The position numbers were made by a program, and so were the translations under genes. 14,844 nucleotides of DNA, from contig DASUZD010000154.1 of the NCBI GenBank assembly GCA_036377055.1, forward strand, positions 1 to 14,844. Direction: 5' to 3'. Source of the DNA: DASUZD01 sp036377055 (GTDB lineage Bacteria; Actinomycetota; Thermoleophilia; Gaiellales; Gaiellaceae). Under the pieces are notes generated by a model that saw only the letters and a program-made list of their open reading frames with translations, had not been told where the DNA came from and did no database searches. Shown piece after piece: positions 1-5,744 of this stretch (positions are counted from its first letter, which is position 1; the number at the start of each line of letters is the position of its first letter).

Positions 1-330
1 GTCGACGTCGAGCGGCGGCAGCAGCAGCGGGTCGTAGCTCGACTGCGCGAGCCGGTGGGAAATTGCGCCAAGCACCTTCCCGAAGAAGATCAGCGACAGG
101 TCGCGGTGCCCCGCGTTGTCGCCGACCACGATCGCGACGACACGCGTCTGCTGGGTGACGAGCGCGCGTGCCGCGGGATCGACGGCGTAGCCAAGCGACC
201 GCGCGGCCTTGCGGACGCGGTCGCGGGTGGTGGGGCTCGCGTCGCCCTTGTCGTTCAGGACGCGCGAGACGGTCGCGATCGAGACGCCGGCGCGCTCCGC
301 GACGTCCCGGATCGTCGGGCGGTCGCTCAC
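1..330 (-). CDS. LacI-family transcriptional regulator, N-terminal part (runs off left edge)
   Basis: The reverse strand from a GTG at 328-330 to the window edge gives 110 residues of a LacI/GalR-type repressor. Residues 6-25 (TIRDVAERAGVSIATVSRVL) form the family's helix-turn-helix with the conserved V-S-x-x-T-V-S-R-V-L core. The hinge helix follows around residues 47-58 (DPAARALVTQ). The periplasmic-binding-protein-like effector domain begins around residue 62 (TRVVAIVVGDN). The rest of the effector domain lies outside the window. An in-frame GTG at 337-339 would add three residues, and neither start has a convincing ribosome binding site. Family members are dimeric, sugar- or nucleoside-responsive repressors that usually control neighbouring catabolic or transport genes. 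The target here is probably to the left, since the divergent gene at 399 is not a sugar gene. Family assignment is certain; ligand unknown. Confidence 0.93.
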   Translation of the reverse strand, partial: MSDRPTIRDVAERAGVSIATVSRVLNDKGDASPTTRDRVRKAARSLGYAVDPAARALVTQQTRVVAIVVGDNAGHRDLSLIFFGKVLGAISHRLAQSSYDPLLLPPLDVD

Positions 331-398
331 ACTGCGCACGATAGGGCGCGGCGGCTGCCGTCGTCCGGTCGCGCTGGTACGACACGTCCCGGGCGCCA

Positions 399-1157
399 GT
401 GCAGGTTGTGCGATCAAAGCGATCACGGAAGGGCCACGCTAAGCGGCCGAGCGTGCGACGCCTCTCGGCGCAGATCGCCCTCGTCGTCCTCGGCTGCGTG
501 CTCTCCCTCTACCTCTGGCTGCGGGCCATCGGCGGCGATCCCGGCCGCCCGCTGAGCCCGGTCGCGGTGCCCGGAACGCAGAGTCGCGTCGTGCCGACGC
601 TTCCGGCAGTACGGGACGGGTTGCACCAGGCAGCTGTGCGGCGGCGAGCTGGGGCCGCGAAGGGTGTGGATCGGCGCGCGCGCGTCGCACGAGTCGCGTT
701 CGTCGCGGCTGCGGCGCATACGCAGGGCGGCGGCACGAACGACCCGTCGGCACCGACCGCTCCCGGCTCGCCGGCCCACCCGCCCGCCGGGCCACCGCCT
801 TCTCCGGCCGATCCGCACCCGGTGCCGCCCGCCGAGCCGCCCGCGCCTGCCGCTCCCTCCTCGCCGCCGCAGGCGCCGCCGAAGCCGTCGCCGAAGTCGC
901 CGCCGGCGCCGCACCCCGTACCTCCGACAGGGAGCCCGTCTTCGCCGTCACCCCCACCGCCGCCACCACCGCCACCCCCGCCTCCACCACCGCCTCCCCC
1001 TCCCCCTCCGCCGCCTCCTCCTCCGCCGGAGCCCGCGGCGCCGCCTGAGCCTGCGCCAGCCCCCGACCCGACGAAGCCAGGCTGGGGGTGCGGCGACTCG
1101 AACCACGTGCACACCGGCCCGCCGGGCAAGGGCGGCGGCTCGGGCTCCCCGTGCTGA
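399..1157 (+). CDS. membrane-anchored proline-rich protein with 26-proline run
   Basis: This 252-residue hypothetical protein has a short basic N-terminus, one hydrophobic segment at about residues 24-42 (signal anchor or signal peptide) and a long Pro/Ala/Ser-rich low-complexity stretch. Residues 185-210 (bases 951-1028) are 26 uninterrupted prolines. All four proline codons are used, so this is selected at protein level and not simple DNA slippage. The C-terminus is not low complexity: G-W-G-C-G-D-S-N-H-V-H-T-G-P-P-G, then Gly-rich, ending in Cys. This looks like a small conserved cap with Cys, Asp and two His that could bind metal or be cross-linked. The likely location is outside the membrane, spanning or lining the wall. 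The start is uncertain: GTG codons at 399, 408 and 453 are all in frame, and the best purine-rich stretch (427-433) fits none well. The next gene begins 13 nt downstream, so the two are probably co-transcribed. Function unknown. Confidence 0.72.
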   Translation: MQVVRSKRSRKGHAKRPSVRRLSAQIALVVLGCVLSLYLWLRAIGGDPGRPLSPVAVPGTQSRVVPTLPAVRDGLHQAAVRRRAGAAKGVDRRARVARVAFVAAAAHTQGGGTNDPSAPTAPGSPAHPPAGPPPSPADPHPVPPAEPPAPAAPSSPPQAPPKPSPKSPPAPHPVPPTGSPSSPSPPPPPPPPPPPPPPPPPPPPPPPPPPEPAAPPEPAPAPDPTKPGWGCGDSNHVHTGPPGKGGGSGSPC

Positions 1158-1170
1158 GGCCGGGGCGCGC

Positions 1171-1572
1171 GTGACGTTCGTCTTCCGTCAGTCGCGGCTG
1201 TTCCTGCTCCGGCGCGAGACGCTCCGCGTCCACGAGGATCGCGTCGAGCACGCGAAGCCGGGCCTGCTCGCGCGCAACCGAACGGTGACGATCCGGTTCG
1301 AGCAGGTCGCGGAGATCGCGCTCGACCGCCGGATGCTCTGGAGCTCGCTGAGCGTCGAGACGACAGGCGGCGGCGGCTTCACGATCCACGGCCTTCCGCG
1401 ACGCCAAGGCGACGTCGCGAAGCGAGAGCTCGAAACGCGCATCGCCGACAAGCACGAGCGGGAGTCGCTCAGCGAAGCCCTCGACCGCCTCGGGCGCCTG
1501 AGGGCCGAGGGCCTACTGACGGAGCACGAGTTCGTCGCCGCGAAGCGGGCCGTCTTTCGCCGCGCCGCGTAG
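1171..1572 (+). CDS. bacterial PH domain and SHOCT domain protein
   Basis: This 133-residue protein starts at a GTG 13 nt after the proline-rich gene. Residues 8-95 look like a small bacterial PH-like fold: alternating short beta segments, including V-x-I-R-F-E-Q-V-A-E-I-A-L-D-R-R and a Gly-rich turn before F-T-I-H-G-L. Residues about 101-130 match the SHOCT motif, a short C-terminal oligomerisation helix pair of the type E-A-L-D-R-L-G-R-L-R-A-E-G-L-L-T-E-x-E-F. Proteins of this design are cytoplasmic or membrane-peripheral with no assigned enzyme activity; SHOCT tails are thought to mediate oligomerisation. The frame stays open far upstream through the shadow of the proline codons, so the start rests on the domain boundary. 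Linkage to the proline-rich membrane protein suggests a joint envelope role, but that is inference. Confidence 0.8.
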   Translation: MTFVFRQSRLFLLRRETLRVHEDRVEHAKPGLLARNRTVTIRFEQVAEIALDRRMLWSSLSVETTGGGGFTIHGLPRRQGDVAKRELETRIADKHERESLSEALDRLGRLRAEGLLTEHEFVAAKRAVFRRAA

Positions 1573-1575
1573 CAC

Positions 1576-1660
1576 CCCCGAAGGCGAGGAGGGCGGCTGG
1601 CCTTTGAGCTGATCGGCCCGGTTTTTTCTCGCTTCGGGGTAATTTCCTTTTACAGGAAAT
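1576..1660. terminator. convergent intergenic region with two inverted repeats
   Basis: Between the ends of two convergent genes (1572 and 1715) lie two inverted repeats. The first pairs CCCCGAAGGCGAG (1576-1588) with CTCGCTTCGGGG (1628-1639), with one bulged base and a 39-nt loop that ends in six T. The second is a perfect 7-bp AT-rich repeat, ATTTCCT at 1642-1648 and AGGAAAT at 1654-1660, with a 5-nt loop. The AT-rich one stands out in this GC-rich sequence. Position suggests a bidirectional terminator, but neither has the classic GC stem plus trailing T run, so a protein-binding site is an alternative for the second. Confidence 0.35.
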
Positions 1661-1714
1661 AGGCCCATATGACGAAATAACTACTGCCGATGGCTGGCCC
1701 AGGCTGGATCTCCG

Positions 1715-2416
1715 CTAGCTGACCGCCGCCGCTTGCGATTTCACGTGGTCGATGTAGCCCCGCACGTCCGCGGCCGGCTCCGAATACGCGTCCCCTAGCG
1801 TCTCCTCCATCCGCTCCATGTACTCCTCGGCCCAGGCGGGGAAGTCGTAGTCGATCGCGCGCAGGAACTCCAGCGTCGCGGCGAAGCGCATGTCCGCGAT
1901 CGACGGATGGTCGCCGCCGATGAACGGACGGCCGGCGAGGAAGAACGAGCGGTAGACGTCGAGCGGGTCGGCGAGCGCGGCCTCGGCGTCCTTCTGCGCC
2001 TTCGCCTTCATCTCGTCGTCGGCGTCGGAGGTTCCGACCTCGCCCGCGTACTGCGGGAAGCCGAGCGTTGGGTAGGTCGCGCGTGTCAGCAGCGGATAGA
2101 GCGTGCCGATCAGGTAGTACATCGCGTTGTCGACCAGCGCCCGCTCGCCGGGATCGGTCGGATAGAAGCGGTCGAGGCCATGCTTGTTGCAGAGGTAGGC
2201 CATGACCGCGCAGCTCTCGCCGAGGGCGCCCCTCGGCAGCGCGGGGTCCTCGAGCATCGGCGTGAGGTGGGCCGGGTACTTCGCCATGAACTCGGGGCCG
2301 GTCGTCTTCCCCCAGACGTCGACCTCCTCGAAGTCGAGTCCGGCGGCTCGCACGAAGATCCGAGCGGTGAGGTTGTTCACGCTCGGGGTCAGGATGTTCA
2401 GCGTGTAATCGGCCAT
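1715..2416 (-). CDS. glutathione S-transferase family protein
   Basis: A 233-residue, two-domain GST-like protein. Residues 1-85 form the thioredoxin-like domain with the cis-proline signature T52-P53 (H-L-T-P-M-L-E-D) and the E67-S68 pair that binds the gamma-glutamyl group of glutathione in the family. Residues about 90-225 form the helical C-terminal domain, including the S-I-A-D motif (residues about 167-170) at the usual N-capping position. There is no signal peptide, so it is cytosolic. A strong ribosome binding site (AGGAGG) sits just before the ATG at 2416. It is the last gene of a four-gene operon, 9 nt after the CoA ligase. In that setting it may conjugate or isomerise a reactive intermediate. 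Most actinobacteria use mycothiol, so the true thiol co-substrate is open. Family call firm, substrate unknown. Confidence 0.88.
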   Translation of the reverse strand: MADYTLNILTPSVNNLTARIFVRAAGLDFEEVDVWGKTTGPEFMAKYPAHLTPMLEDPALPRGALGESCAVMAYLCNKHGLDRFYPTDPGERALVDNAMYYLIGTLYPLLTRATYPTLGFPQYAGEVGTSDADDEMKAKAQKDAEAALADPLDVYRSFFLAGRPFIGGDHPSIADMRFAATLEFLRAIDYDFPAWAEEYMERMEETLGDAYSEPAADVRGYIDHVKSQAAAVS

Positions 2417-2425
2417 CGGCTCCTC

Positions 2426-3676
2426 CTAGCGCTCTACGAGCCTCGACTTGTACTCGCTCCGCCGCAGGCTCCCCCACGGCACCAGCTCCACGCGCGTCTG
2501 CACGACGAGCACGCTGCGGAGTCTCTCACCGATGGCGTCCGCAAGCGAGTCGTCCGGCTGGGAGCCGTGCGCAAGCTCGACGGCGACCGGGAGCGGCGGC
2601 TCCTGCTTCACGCCTGCCGCCTGCGGCTTGACGAGGATGTGGCCGCTGACGCGCGGCGCGAAGCCGGCCACGACATCGCGAACAGCCGATGGGAAGACGT
2701 TCACGCCGCGGACGATCAGCATGTCGTCGGTGCGGCCGATGCAGCGGATGCGCGGGCCGGTGCGGCCGCAGCGACAAGGGCTCATCCAGACTTGGACGTG
2801 ATCGCGGGTCCGGAACCGCAGGAGCGGCGCCGCGCGATGGCGGAGGTGCGTCAGCACGAGCTCGCCCTCGGCGCCGTCGGCCAGCTCGACCGCGGCGCCC
2901 GTCTCGGGGTCGATCAGCTCGGCGTGGACGAAGCCGCGCGCGCCGAGGTGCATCCCGTCCTGCTCCTCGCACTCGCCCCACAGGGAAGGACCGATGTCGC
3001 CGACCCCCATCGCCTCCGTGACCTGCGCACCCCAGCCCTCCTCGAGCTTGGCGCGGAACGCTGGCTCGCCCCCGCCGGGCTCGCCTGCGACGAGGACCCG
3101 GCGAACGCTCGAGGTGCGGAGATCGTCGAGCTCGAGCAGGTACTCGGCGTACGACGGCGTGAGGACGACGGCGTCGGGGCGTAGGTGCTCAATCGCCTGC
3201 AGCAGGCGTTCGCTGCTGCCCGTCCCGACCGGGACGTGCGTGACGCCGATCCGCGCGAACGCGTCGAGCGCAGCGCCGGCGACGAACGGGCCGGCGTTGT
3301 AGGTCGTGACGACGCGATCCCCGGCGGCGATGCCCGACGCCGCGTAGCTCCGCGCCGAGCCTGTCACCCAGTTCTCCAGGTCGCCGGCCGTGAGCGGGAT
3401 GTAGCTCGGCGTGCCGGTCGTGCCACTCGTGGAGTAGATCCGGACGATCTCGGACGGCGAGACGCAGAGGTGGGCGCCGACCGGGCGCTCGGGAGTGCAG
3501 GTCGCGCGGAGCTCGTCCTTCTCCGTCAGCGGCAGCTGCACGATCTCGGCGAGGCCGCCGGCGGTGTCGAACCCCGCGAGCTTCTCGCGGTAGAAGGGCG
3601 ACCGCTCGCGCAGGTAGGCGAGCTGCTCGCGGAAGCTCGCGTCGTCGGCGGCGAGCTGCTCCTCCCACGGCCGCAT
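2426..3676 (-). CDS. phenylacetate-CoA ligase (PaaK)-like adenylate-forming enzyme
   Basis: A 416-residue cytosolic enzyme of the ANL superfamily, close to PaaK in length and layout. It would activate a carboxylic acid with ATP to an acyl-adenylate and transfer it to CoA. Visible motifs are the N-terminal S-P-F-Y-R-E-K-L block (residues 26-33), the phosphate-binding loop S-T-S-G-T-T-G-T-P (82-90), the Cys cluster C-R-C-G-R-T-G-P-R (301-309) typical of PaaK, the hinge G-R-T-D-D-M-L (314-320) followed by R-G-V-N-V-F-P-S, and a C-terminal lysine (K410) where the thioester-step lysine is expected. It starts 7 nt after the citryl-CoA lyase-like gene, with GAGGTCGAG just before the ATG. The substrate cannot be read from sequence; aryl or short acyl acids are family-typical. 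No other phenylacetate-pathway genes are nearby, so a classic phenylacetate role is unlikely. Confidence 0.88.
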   Translation of the reverse strand: MRPWEEQLAADDASFREQLAYLRERSPFYREKLAGFDTAGGLAEIVQLPLTEKDELRATCTPERPVGAHLCVSPSEIVRIYSTSGTTGTPSYIPLTAGDLENWVTGSARSYAASGIAAGDRVVTTYNAGPFVAGAALDAFARIGVTHVPVGTGSSERLLQAIEHLRPDAVVLTPSYAEYLLELDDLRTSSVRRVLVAGEPGGGEPAFRAKLEEGWGAQVTEAMGVGDIGPSLWGECEEQDGMHLGARGFVHAELIDPETGAAVELADGAEGELVLTHLRHRAAPLLRFRTRDHVQVWMSPCRCGRTGPRIRCIGRTDDMLIVRGVNVFPSAVRDVVAGFAPRVSGHILVKPQAAGVKQEPPLPVAVELAHGSQPDDSLADAIGERLRSVLVVQTRVELVPWGSLRRSEYKSRLVER

Positions 3677-3683
3677 CTCGACC

Positions 3684-4394
3684 TCATCCGTCGTACTCGA
3701 TCGCCTCCTCCGCCTTCGCGGCGAGCAGCAGGCCGACCGGCTGCTCCTGCTCCTCGGCCAGATGCGCGAGCAGTCCGGCCGTGCGCGCGAGGATCGGCAC
3801 CGCCTTCACCGCAGACGACGGGAAGCCGAGGTCGAGCATCACCGCCGCGATCGGCATAGCGACGTTCATCGTCAGCCCCACCTCGTCGCGCAGCGCACGA
3901 GCGCGCGCGACGTACCGCCCGCTGACGCCTCGTTCGTCCGCGAGCTCGAGAATCCGCTCGGCGCGCGGGTCGACCGGCTTGTGCACCGGGTGGCCGAAGC
4001 CCGGCACCTTCCGGCCCGCCTCGCGCAGCTCCCAAACGATCTCCTTCGGGTCGCCGCCGGCCTCGAGCAACCGCGCGCACTCCTCCGACGTGCCGAGGAT
4101 GACCGGGCCGCAGCCGAGGATCCCCGCCGCCACGGCGCCTTGCAGCGACCCGGGATCGGCCGCGAGCGTCATCCGCGCCGCGACGTTGGTCGGCATCATC
4201 CCGTGCTCCGCGATCGCGACGAGCAGGAGGTCGAGGAAGAAGCGCTGCTCCTCGGTCGGCTCGCGTCCGGTCAGCAGGAGATGGAAGTACTCGGTGAAGC
4301 TGAGCCGCCCCATCAGATCGCGGGTGAGATCGCGGCCGCGCACCTCGACCCGGTCCGGGTAGGCCTGGCCGATCCGCGTCTTACCCCTCTCCAT
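3684..4394 (-). CDS. citryl-CoA lyase-like protein (citrate synthase fold), catalytic Asp replaced
   Basis: A 236-residue short member of the citrate synthase superfamily, the size class annotated as citryl-CoA lyase. Conserved blocks are the N-terminal G-R-L-S-F-T-E-Y (residues 29-36), A-E-H-G at 62-65 (H64, matching the oxaloacetate/citrate-site His of ATP-citrate lyase), P-G-F-G-H-P-V-H-K at 131-139 (H135, the second His) and D-P-R-A at 142-145. The third catalytic position, normally Asp in an N-V-D block, reads N177-V178-A179. The His of the synthase G-P-L-H-G block is also absent (G-P-V-I-L-G), as it is in lyase-type relatives. It may therefore be a lyase variant with altered chemistry or a CoA-ester-binding protein. 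It overlaps the upstream MetE-like gene by 14 nt and precedes the CoA ligase by 7 nt, so co-translation is likely. Fold certain, reaction unsure. Confidence 0.83.
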   Translation of the reverse strand: MERGKTRIGQAYPDRVEVRGRDLTRDLMGRLSFTEYFHLLLTGREPTEEQRFFLDLLLVAIAEHGMMPTNVAARMTLAADPGSLQGAVAAGILGCGPVILGTSEECARLLEAGGDPKEIVWELREAGRKVPGFGHPVHKPVDPRAERILELADERGVSGRYVARARALRDEVGLTMNVAMPIAAVMLDLGFPSSAVKAVPILARTAGLLAHLAEEQEQPVGLLLAAKAEEAIEYDG

Positions 4395-5406
4395 ACGCCT
4401 TCCGCGCGCCCGCGACCAGCGCCTCGAGCTTCCGGAACGCGCGCTCGCGCGGGAGGTACTTCATCCCGCAGTCCGGAGCGGCGACCAGCCGCTCGGGGTC
4501 GACCACCTCGAGCGCCCTCCGGAGCCGGTCGGCGACGACCTCCGCCGTTTCGACCTCGCTCGCGCCGAGATCGACGACGCCGAGGAGGATCGTCTTGTCC
4601 GGAAGCTCGCGCAGCACCTCCGGGTCGAGGTTCGGCTGCGCCGCCTCGAGCGAGACGTGGGTCGCCGCGCACTCGTTCAGCTCGCGCAGGAACGGATAGC
4701 CGGCCAGCTTGTCCTTGACGAGGTGCGCGTAGCCGAAGCAGGTGTGGAGGACGGTCTCGTCGTCGATGCCGTCGAGCGCGCGGTCGATCGCCTCCACGGC
4801 GTACTCGTGCGCGGCCTCGGGCCGCGCCTGGAGGTACGGCTCGTCGATCTGGACGACGTCCGCCCCGGCTGCCTTCAGGTCCCGCAGCTCCTCGTTGACC
4901 GCCTCCGCATACGCGAGCGCCAGGCTCCGGTCGTCGGCGTAGTGATCGTTCTGGGCCTGCTGCGTCATCGTGAACGGACCCGGGACCGTGATCTTGATGC
5001 GGCGGTCGGTGATCGAGCGCAGGAACTCGACGTCGCGCACCTCGACCGGCCGCGCGCGGCGGACCGCGCCGACGACCCGCGGCACCGGGTTCTCGCGGCC
5101 CGTCCGGTCGATCGCAACCCCAGGATTGTCGAGATCGAGCCCGTCGAGGGCGGTCGCGAAGCGGTTCGAGTAGCTCTCCCGCCGCATCTCGCCGTCGGTG
5201 ATCACGTCCACGCCGGCGCGCTCCATGTCCTGCACCGCGAGCCGAGTGGCGTCGTCCTGCGCCTCCTCGAGGAACGGCTCCGGCACCCGCCAGAGCTCGC
5301 GGGCGCGGACGCGGGGCGGTAGGCGGTCGCCGAGCCGCTCGCGGTCGATCAGCCAGGCGGGCTGCGGGTAGCTCCCGACGACCGCCGTGGTGATCCGCGT
5401 CGCCAC
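4381..5406 (-). CDS. MetE core-type (cobalamin-independent methionine synthase II family) zinc enzyme
   Basis: A 341-residue protein matching only the C-terminal catalytic barrel of cobalamin-independent methionine synthase. The zinc ligands are all visible: H221 and C223 (H-T-C-F-G-Y), E254 (H-V-S-L-E-A) and C313 (A-P-D-C-G-M-K). The Q-I-D-E-P substrate motif is at 186-190 and D-G-E at 71-73. It lacks the N-terminal folate-binding half of true MetE (about 750 residues), so it need not make methionine. Relatives of this size include archaeal-type core methyltransferases and epoxyalkane:coenzyme M transferases, which share the thiol-activating zinc chemistry. The GTG start at 5406 has GGAG 5 nt upstream. 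It is the first gene of the four-gene operon and overlaps the next by 14 nt. A thiol alkyl- or methyltransferase is secure; acceptor and donor are unknown. Confidence 0.85.
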   Translation of the reverse strand: MATRITTAVVGSYPQPAWLIDRERLGDRLPPRVRARELWRVPEPFLEEAQDDATRLAVQDMERAGVDVITDGEMRRESYSNRFATALDGLDLDNPGVAIDRTGRENPVPRVVGAVRRARPVEVRDVEFLRSITDRRIKITVPGPFTMTQQAQNDHYADDRSLALAYAEAVNEELRDLKAAGADVVQIDEPYLQARPEAAHEYAVEAIDRALDGIDDETVLHTCFGYAHLVKDKLAGYPFLRELNECAATHVSLEAAQPNLDPEVLRELPDKTILLGVVDLGASEVETAEVVADRLRRALEVVDPERLVAAPDCGMKYLPRERAFRKLEALVAGARKAYGEG

Positions 5407-5556
5407 GGCTCCATCTTCACGTCTTTACGCATACCGCGCCGCACCCGCCCCCTCCCCCCTTCGGGGGATAACCGCGGAGGTCGCGTAGCGGCATACTTTC
5501 AAACAGGGAAATCGTTACCGGGAGCGGCCCCCCGGGCTCGAGAAGGGGGTTTGTCG
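5407..5556. promoter_or_regulatory. divergent intergenic region with hairpin and AT-rich patch
   Basis: This 150-bp gap separates the minus-strand MetE-like operon from the plus-strand peptide/cyclic-di-GMP unit and must hold promoters for both. CCCCC (5455-5459) and GGGGG (5463-5467) form a short hairpin that reads with a UUCG-type loop on the plus strand. An unusually AT-rich patch follows at about 5490-5517 (CATACTTTCAAACAGGGAAA), which reads TTTGAAAG on the other strand, a possible -35 element. I could not define a -10/-35 pair with confidence on either strand. Confidence 0.3.
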
Positions 5557-5700
5557 ATGCTCCGGCGGTACGCGCAGCGCTTGATCGTCCTCATCGTCCT
5601 TGCGGCCGCCTTGCTCCTCGGGCACGTCGCGTCGCCCGCCGGGGGGAACGCATGGCACGCAGCGGTCGCTGCCGCCAACGGGTGGAGCTGGGACGACTGA
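5557..5700 (+). CDS. tiny membrane/secreted peptide ending in GWSWDD
   Basis: A 47-residue ORF starting with ATG 7 nt after a purine-rich ribosome binding site (AGAAGGGGG, 5541-5549). It has a basic N-terminus (M-L-R-R-Y-A-Q-R), a hydrophobic stretch at residues 9-22 (L-I-V-L-I-V-L-A-A-A-L-L-L-G) and a short polar tail with three Trp ending G-W-S-W-D-D. The hydrophobic segment could be a signal peptide, with A-S-P-A just after it, or a single membrane helix. The gene lies 44 nt upstream of the GGDEF/HD-GYP gene in the same direction. A second tiny ORF with the same design and a G-W-K-W-D-H end lies downstream of that gene. Too short for family recognition; the paired occurrence and ribosome binding site are the main support. 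Function unknown. Confidence 0.6.
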   Translation: MLRRYAQRLIVLIVLAAALLLGHVASPAGGNAWHAAVAAANGWSWDD

Positions 5701-5744
5701 ACGTCGACCCTCACTCCTCGAGCCCGTGACCAGATGACCTGACC

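Noticed and set aside
509..1129. Minus-strand open frame with a long polyglycine run
   Set aside because: It is the antisense reading of the polyproline tract; no domain or ribosome binding site, and codon bias fits the plus-strand gene.
664..1170. Arg-rich upstream extension in frame with the bPH-SHOCT gene
   Set aside because: It is the shifted frame of the proline codons; the domain starts at GTG 1171.
1907..3184. Long plus-strand open frame opposite the GST and CoA ligase genes
   Set aside because: Antisense shadow in high-GC DNA; the minus strand shows clear GST and ANL motifs.
5480..5556. Possible cyclic-di-GMP (GEMM) riboswitch before the peptide/GGDEF unit
   Set aside because: Some AT-rich similarity, but the conserved GEMM core and tetraloop receptor could not be matched.
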